A stretch of 57,485 nt of DNA. Origin: a virus. The position numbers and the translations under genes were made by a program. Location: the IMG/VR virus record IMGVR_UViG_3300044712_000163, positions 1 through 57,485 of that record. One strand, 5' to 3'. How positions within the stretch are numbered: position 1 is the stretch's first letter; the number at the start of each line of letters is the position of its first letter. The notes beneath the pieces are model-generated. The model was not told the origin of the DNA. It made no database searches and was given only the letters and a program-made list of their open reading frames with translations. This document shows positions 29,796 through 35,633 of this stretch, piece by piece.

Positions 29796-30876
29796 TCACC
29801 CGTTCTTTGCAAGTATTCTGCTTAAACGCAAACTAACCCCACGCAATGACATCCCCACATTAGCAGTCAATGCACGGGGCGACATCTTCTACAACGAGAA
29901 GTTCATCGAAGACTTAACTGTACCGCAAGTAGTATGGGGCTTATGCCACGAGATCGGTCATGTTATCGGTCAGCATGCACTGCGTATCAAACATCGGAAA
30001 CATAAGAAGTGGAACTATGCAGGTGATGCGTGGATCAACGATATGCTTGACGATTGCGGAGTCGGAACTCGTATCCCTAACACAGTAGACATCAAAGGCA
30101 GTAAGGACAAGACAACCGAGACTATCTACGATGAGTTACCTGACGACCCGAATGGGCAAGGTGGTGGCAGTGGAGGTGGCGACGAAGGGTTCGAGAACGG
30201 ACTAGGCGACGACATCATGCAAGAAGACCTTACCGACTCAGAGATCAAGGAGATCGAAGCTAACGGCAAAGTCGAGATCGCACAAGCGGCGCAAGCAGCT
30301 AAGGCACGAGGCAAGTTGCCCGGTAAGTTAGCCGAGATTGTTTCAGATATTCTCAACGTTAAGACACCATGGTATGACATCCTCGAGCGCTACATGACTG
30401 ACTGTGTAAAGCAAGACTACACATGGACTAAACCTAACCGCAAGCATATCGGTGCGGGGGTATATCTTCCAAGCGTAGCAAGCGAGCCAGCGATGGGCGA
30501 GTTAGCTATTCAGGTCGATGTATCAGGTTCGATTACTAAGCGTGAACTCGATTATTACAACGGTCACCTATCACGCATCATCAAGCAGTGCAACCCAAGC
30601 AAAGTTCATGTGCTTTACACCGACACTGATGTTCAAAAGTATGTGGAATTTAATCAAGGCGATGATGTTCAGCTTGAGTTCTACTCAGGTGGCGGTACTG
30701 ATATGCCAGCAGGCTTTGACTTCTTAAACGAGAAAGGCATCGAGCCAGCAGTATTCGTTTGCTTAACAGACGGCTACACAGGATTCGGTGAACCACCAAG
30801 CTACCCAGTCGTATGGTGTATTAGTTCTAATGCAGTAGCAGACCATGGTGAAACTATTCACTTTGAAATGGAGTAA
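29743..30876 (+). CDS. VWA-domain putative metalloprotein (DUF2201-like)
   Basis: The 377-aa protein has an HExxH zinc site, HEIGH at residues 69-73 within 'WGLCHEIGHVIGQHALR'. An acidic/Gly linker (about 134-165) follows, then a C-terminal VWA domain with MIDAS motif DVSGS at 259-263 (Asp259, Ser261, Ser263), Thr319 in 'GGGTD' and Asp343 in 'LTDGYT'. This fits the VWA-like metallopeptidase family that partners MoxR ATPases. It is the apparent effector of the MoxR cassette. Peptidase activity is possible but unproven. Confidence 0.82.
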   Translation: MATQVSKLDKAKAQIVLDHPFFASILLKRKLTPRNDIPTLAVNARGDIFYNEKFIEDLTVPQVVWGLCHEIGHVIGQHALRIKHRKHKKWNYAGDAWINDMLDDCGVGTRIPNTVDIKGSKDKTTETIYDELPDDPNGQGGGSGGGDEGFENGLGDDIMQEDLTDSEIKEIEANGKVEIAQAAQAAKARGKLPGKLAEIVSDILNVKTPWYDILERYMTDCVKQDYTWTKPNRKHIGAGVYLPSVASEPAMGELAIQVDVSGSITKRELDYYNGHLSRIIKQCNPSKVHVLYTDTDVQKYVEFNQGDDVQLEFYSGGGTDMPAGFDFLNEKGIEPAVFVCLTDGYTGFGEPPSYPVVWCISSNAVADHGETIHFEME

Positions 30877-30878
30877 CC

Positions 30879-31094
30879 ATGGGATATCTAGCTGATGATG
30901 TAGAAGCTATGGAAGATTTAGTAGAAGACCTTAAAAAAGAAAATGAGGAACTAAAACGAGACATGGGCTCTCTTGAGGATGAAATTGAAACTCTAAAAGT
31001 AGTGCTAGCTCAATACAACCGAATGGAAAATTACTTACGGGAATACCACCATGGAGTTGTAGAGTCGTTTGAAGTTGCAGAACGAATGGAGTAA
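30879..31094 (+). CDS. Small coiled-coil protein
   Basis: The 71-aa protein (MGYLADDVEAMEDLVEDLKK) is a strongly charged heptad coiled coil from about residue 8 to 48 ('KKENEELKRDMGSLEDEIE'). The tail 'NYLREYHHGVVESFEVAERME' may be a separate helix. Likely an oligomerisation or scaffold peptide; function unknown. Confidence 0.6.
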   Translation: MGYLADDVEAMEDLVEDLKKENEELKRDMGSLEDEIETLKVVLAQYNRMENYLREYHHGVVESFEVAERME

Positions 31095-31096
31095 TC

Positions 31097-31372
31097 ATGA
31101 AATACAAATTCTTGCTGGATTATGAATGGCATTACTACATCGGAGGCGATTGCGGATTAAAGCATCGTAAATCACACAGTCCAATTGCACAGATTTTTCA
31201 TAAAGAGCAAGGAATGTATGAAGCGATGATTGTCAGAAAAGTTAGACATGAAACGCTAGATTTATTTTCAGTAGGTGTATTCAACGATAGCAACGAAGCA
31301 CAAGCAGTAATCAATCAAATACTAGAGGAGAAGTTTAATGAAAGTGCCAGTGCCGTTTGTAGGATGGATTGA
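31097..31372 (+). CDS. Unknown 91-aa protein
   Basis: The protein (MKYKFLLDYEWHYYIGGDCG) has a beta-rich head, 'MYEAMIVRKVRHETLDLFSV' and a C-terminal helix 'EAQAVINQILEEKFNESAS'. It overlaps the next gene by 35 bases. Not recognised. Confidence 0.6.
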   Translation: MKYKFLLDYEWHYYIGGDCGLKHRKSHSPIAQIFHKEQGMYEAMIVRKVRHETLDLFSVGVFNDSNEAQAVINQILEEKFNESASAVCRMD

Positions 31373-31556
31373 AGTAGAAGAGTTAGATGACATGACAGAA
31401 ATGTTGCGCCAGCAGATTCAAATTCAACAACGAGAGATATTGCGCCTTGGTATGGAAAATCAAGCAGCATATCAGAGAGGATGGAGCGATGCAGTCAAAG
31501 CCGCAACAGAACGAGTCCAAAAGATTTTCGATGCAAGCATTAACGATCAGAGTTAA
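31338..31556 (+). CDS. Small helical unknown protein
   Basis: The 72-aa protein has a brief strand (MKVPVPFVGWIEVEELD), then an amphipathic coiled coil 'EMLRQQIQIQQREILRLGME' and a helix ending 'FDASINDQS'. GAGGAGAAG precedes the ATG. It overlaps the membrane-protein gene downstream. Confidence 0.6.
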   Translation: MKVPVPFVGWIEVEELDDMTEMLRQQIQIQQREILRLGMENQAAYQRGWSDAVKAATERVQKIFDASINDQS

Positions 31557-31758
31557 ACGCTGGGTATGGGTATTCTCGTCAGGATTAGCCATAGGGATAA
31601 TTCTTGGTGGGCAAACCGCATATTGGTCGATCATTAAGGACTGTAAGGTTATGGGAATGTTTAGGTATGGTGATGCACCGATGAGTTGTACTTACCATTT
31701 AGTAAACATGCCTGTATATGATTCCACCGTGGACAAACCTAAGGAGAAAAAGAAATGA
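31489..31758 (+). CDS. Small membrane protein with basic head
   Basis: I use ATG 31489, which has GGAG about 4 bases upstream. The 89-aa protein has a basic head (SKPQQNESKRFSMQAL), one transmembrane helix near residues 27-45 ('VWVFSSGLAIGIILGGQTA') and an extracytoplasmic tail with two Cys. The gene overlaps the previous one in a different frame. The next gene begins at its stop, and both products look envelope-directed. Confidence 0.55.
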   Translation: MQSKPQQNESKRFSMQALTIRVKRWVWVFSSGLAIGIILGGQTAYWSIIKDCKVMGMFRYGDAPMSCTYHLVNMPVYDSTVDKPKEKKK

Positions 31759-32057
31759 AATTCTGGTACTCAGTATTTGTAGGCACATTGATATTTGGAA
31801 TTGTTTATCTAGCTTTTCCACCTAAGGCTTTCTCTCAACAGACAACTGTTTACACAGACAAATGGGGTCAGCCAGCAGGACAAGCATGGACTTATGGTAA
31901 TCAAACCTTTTACACAAATGAGTACGGCCGACCTATGGGTAGTGCAGCAACAACTGGAGTACAACCGCCAGCACCATTACCAATGCCATACCCACCACAG
32001 ATTAATGAGTTACGCATTGAACCCATTAGACCCATCGAACCATTGAGGCTGCAATGA
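31755..32057 (+). CDS. Secreted or envelope proline-rich protein
   Basis: The 100-aa protein has a signal-like or anchor helix (MKFWYSVFVGTLIFGIVYLA) followed by 'FPPKAFSQQ', a possible cleavage site after about residue 27. Then comes a Gly/Tyr/Thr segment 'KWGQPAGQAWTYGNQTFYTN'. The C-terminal third is Pro-rich ('PPAPLPMPYPPQINELRIEP'). It may act in the periplasm or span it, as small spanin-like proteins do. Function is not established. Confidence 0.55.
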   Translation: MKFWYSVFVGTLIFGIVYLAFPPKAFSQQTTVYTDKWGQPAGQAWTYGNQTFYTNEYGRPMGSAATTGVQPPAPLPMPYPPQINELRIEPIRPIEPLRLQ

Positions 32058-32335
32058 TACTTAAATCATGGTTTGGAACACTAGCGGACTCAACACCATT
32101 TACTGATGTGCCACTTGATGTGCATTGGCATGGCTTGGATTTATACGATGAAGACTATCAAGTAGGTAGAGTAGAGCATGGATGGAACAGATGGGTAGCA
32201 ATTCCATATTGGAACGAAGAAGAGCAGGAGTTTGACACAAAAGATGAAGCCAAAGCATGGTTGCTAGCCATGTACAAAATGGGAGGAGCAAATGAACCAA
32301 AGCAAAGACGTAGAGTTCGCCCAGCAGCAAAATGA
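32054..32335 (+). CDS. Unknown 93-aa protein
   Basis: The protein (MILKSWFGTLADSTPFTDVP) has a beta-rich core with Trp and His ('DVHWHGLDLYDEDYQVGRVE'), a helix 'TKDEAKAWLLAMYKMGG' and a basic tail. It overlaps its neighbours by four and 44 bases. Not recognised. Confidence 0.6.
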   Translation: MILKSWFGTLADSTPFTDVPLDVHWHGLDLYDEDYQVGRVEHGWNRWVAIPYWNEEEQEFDTKDEAKAWLLAMYKMGGANEPKQRRRVRPAAK

Positions 32336-32879
32336 GTTAATCGATAAGTACTGGGACATCAACGTAGACCACGACTGGTATCAGTGCACATATGATGAGT
32401 TCAAACTTGAGATGCAGACCAAGGGTATTACTGTTGAGGACATAAACTTTACAGGGTTTTATTCACAAGGTGATGGTGCTAGCTTTACAGGTAAGGTAGA
32501 CATGATCCAGTTCTTGAAGGTACACGGATTAGAAGAACACTACATGGGTGCAACATTCTTTGCAGGTCAAGGCGAGTTATGGGCAGACATTACGAGAGGA
32601 AGCAGTCGGTATTGCCATGAGCATTCAGTAGAAGCAACCTTAATAGATGACACATATAACAACTTTGACGATGAAGTTAGGTTTGAAGTCTATACCCGCA
32701 TGGAAGAAGTACTAAATGATGAGTGGCAACAATTAGAGGAAGAAGTAAACAAGATATGTAGGGGTTACATGCAAGACTTGTATCGACAGTTACGAGATGA
32801 GTATGAAGCCCTTACAACCAAAGAAGCAATATGGGAAACCATAGTAGCAAATGATTTACATGTTTTAGAAGCAGCTTAA
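32292..32879 (+). CDS. Conserved phage protein with FSQGDGA motif
   Basis: The 195-aa protein has 'DKYWDINVDHDWYQCTYDEF', then 'INFTGFYSQGDGASFTGKV', a motif widespread in phage proteins of unknown role. The C-terminal half is helical, with 'RMEEVLNDEWQQLEEEVNKI' and 'CRGYMQDLYRQLRDEYEAL'. I recall it annotated in some phages as an antitoxin-like protein, but nothing here tests that. Confidence 0.65.
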   Translation: MNQSKDVEFAQQQNELIDKYWDINVDHDWYQCTYDEFKLEMQTKGITVEDINFTGFYSQGDGASFTGKVDMIQFLKVHGLEEHYMGATFFAGQGELWADITRGSSRYCHEHSVEATLIDDTYNNFDDEVRFEVYTRMEEVLNDEWQQLEEEVNKICRGYMQDLYRQLRDEYEALTTKEAIWETIVANDLHVLEAA

Positions 32880-32905
32880 TTTACTAACTTAATAGGAGAA
32901 TTACC

Positions 32906-33565
32906 ATGGCATTTGTAGCAATTTCTAGAGACTTTATGCACCGTGTTACCAGCAAGATCGAGAACATGCGTCGAGCAGAAGTTAAGACCTTAGGCGAGAA
33001 CCGCCCTGAACTAGCACTTAATCCAGCAGACCCATTCTATATGCAAACTATATGGGGTGAGCATGCTAGCTTATATTCCCAAATGCCTAAGGAGTGGGTT
33101 GGACATCAAGAAAATATTCGCCTCAAGTTTAGAATCCCAGGTGCAACCCGTTCAGTAGAACATCGTAATTGGTTTGAGTTCCGTGCAGTATCAACTAACA
33201 AAGACGGTTTCCCAGTACCACCACGATTTGCTTCTTACGACGAGAAAGAGTGTGATTCGTCTAACCCACTGCTCGCATCTATCGTGGACTATGCGGTGAA
33301 GCTTAATGAGATTGATACTCGTTGGGAAGTAGTACAACAGAAAGTTACTGAGTTCTTACATGCTTGTAAGTCAGCTAACGAGGCAGTTAAGTTATGGCCT
33401 GACGTTAAGGTTTACTTTGACAAAAACGACATTGATCGTCTCGAGACTAAAGCTGCTCGTGCAGGTAGCAAAGACTCAGCAGCAGCCGAAGCACTAGCTG
33501 GTATTGATACAGGCGAGATCATGGGTGCGGCAGTTATTGCACGTCTATCAGGAGCACAAGTATGA
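32906..33565 (+). CDS. Unknown 219-aa early protein
   Basis: The protein (MAFVAISRDFMHRVTSKIEN) has an N-terminal helical region, 'PFYMQTIWGEHASLYSQMPK', 'IRLKFRIPGATRSVEHRNWF' (possible beta domain) and a long helical C-terminus ('ESLVDYAVKL'-like; 'AEALAGIDTGEIMGAAVIAR'). AGGAGAAT precedes the ATG. Its size and steady codon pattern suggest a real conserved protein; function unknown. Confidence 0.65.
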   Translation: MAFVAISRDFMHRVTSKIENMRRAEVKTLGENRPELALNPADPFYMQTIWGEHASLYSQMPKEWVGHQENIRLKFRIPGATRSVEHRNWFEFRAVSTNKDGFPVPPRFASYDEKECDSSNPLLASIVDYAVKLNEIDTRWEVVQQKVTEFLHACKSANEAVKLWPDVKVYFDKNDIDRLETKAARAGSKDSAAAEALAGIDTGEIMGAAVIARLSGAQV

Positions 33566-33723
33566 GCGAGGAGCGTTTAATCCGTATCGAGTCTAGGCTT
33601 GTGCAGATTATGCTCCATCTTGGAATGAACCCTTACAAGAAAGAGTATGAAGCCACAAATAAACACACAACAAGCTCTAGCCTTAATTCATGTTGCGGAG
33701 AGGAATCTAAGGGAAAACCCTGA
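33562..33723 (+). CDS. Small 53-aa protein
   Basis: ATG at 33562 overlaps the previous stop (ATGA). The peptide (MSEERLIRIESRLVQIMLHL) has one amphipathic helix at residues 3-20 and a Thr/Ser/Cys-rich tail. It overlaps the next gene by 77 bases in another frame. Real or not is uncertain. Confidence 0.45.
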   Translation: MSEERLIRIESRLVQIMLHLGMNPYKKEYEATNKHTTSSSLNSCCGEESKGKP

Positions 33724-33898
33724 TGACCAACGGCTAAAGAATTTAACTAACTCAGTGGTGTCTATTGTCGTGCTGTATTTAAGGCAGCCAACGGCGATAG
33801 TCACCCTGCCACAATTAAATGTTTACAACCGCTTGCGCAACTATTTAGAAAAGAGTAACATACACACCCCACAGGAGAATAATGATGGCAGTAGGTGA
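33647..33898 (+). CDS. Unknown 83-aa protein
   Basis: The protein (MKPQINTQQALALIHVAERN) is helical ('NLRENPDDQRLKNLTNSVVS'), with a hydrophobic segment 'IVVLYLRQPTAIVTLPQL' and a polar tail. It overlaps the upstream small ORF and the dNTP diphosphohydrolase gene. Not recognised. Confidence 0.55.
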   Translation: MKPQINTQQALALIHVAERNLRENPDDQRLKNLTNSVVSIVVLYLRQPTAIVTLPQLNVYNRLRNYLEKSNIHTPQENNDGSR

Positions 33899-34238
33899 TG
33901 TAAATAGTACAGAGCGTGGATCAGGCGCTAGATACAACGATGACAAGCCAAACATGAGTTTGATACCTCTATGCACGTTGGAGGATGAGGCTCGTGTGTG
34001 GGCTTATGGTGAGAAGAAGTATGCAGCATGGAACTGGGCTAAGGGCATGCCATGGTCTGTTCCTCTAGCTTGTGCGCTTCGTCACCTATCATCTTGGCAG
34101 AGGGGCGAGGACATTGATCCCGAATCGGGACAAACACATTTAGCCCACGTCATGTGCAACATCCGTATGTTGATGCTATATACAAAAACCTACCCTGAGG
34201 GTGATGATCGACCACCTAAAGACTTAATGCCTAAATGA
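33882..34238 (+). CDS. dATP/dGTP diphosphohydrolase-like protein (DUF5664)
   Basis: The 118-aa protein has 'GSGARYNDDKPNMSLIPLCT', 'VWAYGEKKYAAWNWAKGMPW' and 'HLSSWQRGEDIDPESGQTHL', followed by 'HVMCNIRMLMLYTKTYPEG'. These match the DUF5664 family (PF18909), which I know as dATP/dGTP diphosphohydrolase N-terminal domains. It would adjust the purine dNTP pool during phage replication. No purZ or other Z-base gene was found, so a modified base is not indicated. Two ATG starts (33882, 33885) are possible. Confidence 0.75.
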   Translation: MMAVGDVNSTERGSGARYNDDKPNMSLIPLCTLEDEARVWAYGEKKYAAWNWAKGMPWSVPLACALRHLSSWQRGEDIDPESGQTHLAHVMCNIRMLMLYTKTYPEGDDRPPKDLMPK

Positions 34239-34414
34239 ATCACAACCTTAAAGAGAAGATGCTTCCTGAATGCTACGAATATAGTCTGAACGATGTAGCA
34301 GAAAAGATGTTTTTAACTGGTCGCACAGTATCAGCTATAGAAAAACGGGCAACAGAAAGCTTTAAACAGATATTTGCTACACGTGGCATTGATATTAAGG
34401 ACTTATTACCATGA
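34235..34414 (+). CDS. Second sigma-region-4-like HTH protein
   Basis: The 59-aa protein starts at ATG 34235, overlapping the previous stop. The segment 'LNDVAEKMFLTGRTVSAIEKRATESFKQ' (as LNDVAEKMFLTGRT then VSAIEKRATESFKQ) has the helix-turn-helix spacing and R-x-V-x-x-I-E-K-R-A pattern of sigma70 region 4. It is the second such protein of this genome. The short length leaves no other domain, so it may bind RNA polymerase or a -35 region. Confidence 0.6.
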   Translation: MNHNLKEKMLPECYEYSLNDVAEKMFLTGRTVSAIEKRATESFKQIFATRGIDIKDLLP

Positions 34415-34746
34415 ACAACATTCCGCACATCGTAGACACAGGAGCGAGTTATGTTCCTGAGGAAGTAAAAATTCAGCTAAAGATTACCCAAGAAAATCCT
34501 GATGGCTCAGCCGATGCAGTTGTTAAGTTTAATGCTCCAGCATTGGAGTGCTTAGTCCAGTGGGGCTTGGTAAAAATGATTGAGGAAGGACTAAAGACCT
34601 ATGCCCCCGTACCAGCTAAGAGACGAAAATCAGGAGTTGATGCGGGTAGTCGCACGAAAGGAAGAAGCCGAGCAGTTGCTAAAGCTAAGACCCGAGTGGC
34701 AAGTAAAACTCGTAAGGACACCAAAGCCCGAACCCGTAAAGTTTGA
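34411..34746 (+). CDS. Two-part protein with basic tail
   Basis: The 111-aa protein has a compact N-terminal half (residues 1-70, 'YVPEEVKIQLKITQENPDGS', 'APALECLVQWGLVKMIEEGL'). The C-terminal tail has more than twenty Lys/Arg ('TKGRSRAVAKAKTRVASKTR'). The tail suggests DNA or RNA binding. It overlaps the sigma4-like gene by four bases. Confidence 0.65.
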   Translation: MNNIPHIVDTGASYVPEEVKIQLKITQENPDGSADAVVKFNAPALECLVQWGLVKMIEEGLKTYAPVPAKRRKSGVDAGSRTKGRSRAVAKAKTRVASKTRKDTKARTRKV

Positions 34747-34758
34747 GGAGGCTTTGTT

Positions 34759-34965
34759 TTGATAAAATGGTTAGGAACATTCCTGTGCTTGACTGGCATT
34801 TGTTTGACGAGTTTCAACATCTACCCTATCAATATCGTCCTCAGTTTGATTGGTAGTGCACTATGGACATATGCAGGCTGGGCACAGAAAGACATGCCGT
34901 TATTTTTAGTTGAAGCAGTAGCCGTGGTCATGTATATGGCTGGGGTTATTGCCCTTTTTTATTAG
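34759..34965 (+). CDS. Small polytopic membrane protein
   Basis: The 68-aa protein starts at a TTG codon with GAGGAGG about six bases upstream. It has three hydrophobic stretches: residues 3-19 ('KWLGTFLCLTGICLTSF'), 22-40 and 49-66 ('LFLVEAVAVVMYMAGVIALF'). The 'YAGWAQKDMPLFLVE' motif is seen in small PQ-loop-like phage membrane proteins. Transport or membrane-modifying role is unknown. Confidence 0.6.
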   Translation: MIKWLGTFLCLTGICLTSFNIYPINIVLSLIGSALWTYAGWAQKDMPLFLVEAVAVVMYMAGVIALFY

Positions 34966-34973
34966 GAAAAATT

Positions 34974-35144
34974 ATGTTTGATTACGCCACTTATGCACTA
35001 GAAGCTAAACGATTAAAAAGGAAGATCAATGACCTCGTACTCAAAGAGCGTTACAGAGAAGCTGAAAAGCTTGCAGGAGAACTTGTCGTCCAAGCTAGAC
35101 ACCTTCGTACATGGTTGCAGCACAAAGTTGACGGGGGTAGGTAA
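34974..35144 (+). CDS. Small basic helical protein
   Basis: ATG at 34974 gives a 56-aa basic helix (MFDYATYALEAKRLKRKIND then LVLKERYREAEKLAGELV). AGGAAAA lies just upstream. It fills the gap between the membrane protein and the next gene with one-base spacing. Function unknown. Confidence 0.55.
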   Translation: MFDYATYALEAKRLKRKINDLVLKERYREAEKLAGELVVQARHLRTWLQHKVDGGR

Positions 35145-35145
35145 T

Positions 35146-35436
35146 ATGAGTACATCGCTAGGCGCTATAGGGCACATGAATAGTATTGCTTCGGGGTATG
35201 CAGCTCAGCAGGCGACAAATGCATATAACACAGTAACCACTCAATCAGCAGGAACAGGAACTATTACACAGTTTGGACAACCTATATGGAACGAAGACAA
35301 CCATATTTTTAACTGCCAAAAGGTTGAGAACGGCTGGACATTACAGTACCGAAGCAAACAATACATTGCAGCAGACCTTGATTCACTTATGGATCAGATG
35401 AAAGCCGCCATGGTTATGGAGAGGATAGATAAATGA
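35146..35436 (+). CDS. Small paired protein 1
   Basis: I start it at ATG 35146 (GTAGG upstream), which makes 96 aa: 'MSTSLGAIGHMNSIASGYAA', then an Ala/Gln/Thr-rich region and 'NCQKVENGWTLQYRSKQYIA'. A distal ATG at 35029 lies within the previous gene. The end 'DLDSLMDQMKAAMVMERIDK' shares its pattern with the end of the next protein. The two may be ancient duplicates. Confidence 0.6.
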   Translation: MSTSLGAIGHMNSIASGYAAQQATNAYNTVTTQSAGTGTITQFGQPIWNEDNHIFNCQKVENGWTLQYRSKQYIAADLDSLMDQMKAAMVMERIDK

Positions 35437-35633
35437 AACCAAGAAAAAAGATTAAGTTTGAACTGACTCATGCAAGCAACGGATACATCGTAGGTATGGT
35501 TAATCCAAACTATAACGGCCCATCGGGTGGTGAAGAGTTCTACAAAGAAACTTTTGTTGGTAATAATTTAGAAGAACTATTTCAGGCTTTGGTAGCTCAG
35601 TTTGTAGTAGAAAGAATGGTGACAGAACAATGA
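35433..35633 (+). CDS. Small paired protein 2
   Basis: The 66-aa protein (MKPRKKIKFELTHASNGYIV) ends 'NLEELFQALVAQFVVERMVT'. It shares with its neighbour the order NG(W/Y), short beta region and C-terminal L..L....V.ER. It overlaps the neighbour and the DNA polymerase gene by four bases each. Role unknown; position suggests a polymerase accessory. Confidence 0.6.
   Translation: MKPRKKIKFELTHASNGYIVGMVNPNYNGPSGGEEFYKETFVGNNLEELFQALVAQFVVERMVTEQ

Noticed and set aside
33562-33723. The 53-aa ORF as an established gene
   Set aside because: Kept in the list at low confidence because of the ATGA overlap, but it overlaps the next gene widely and has no clear family.
34599-34820. Minus-strand ORF of 73 aa
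   Set aside because: It is the shadow of the Lys/Arg-rich tail of the plus-strand gene at 34411.
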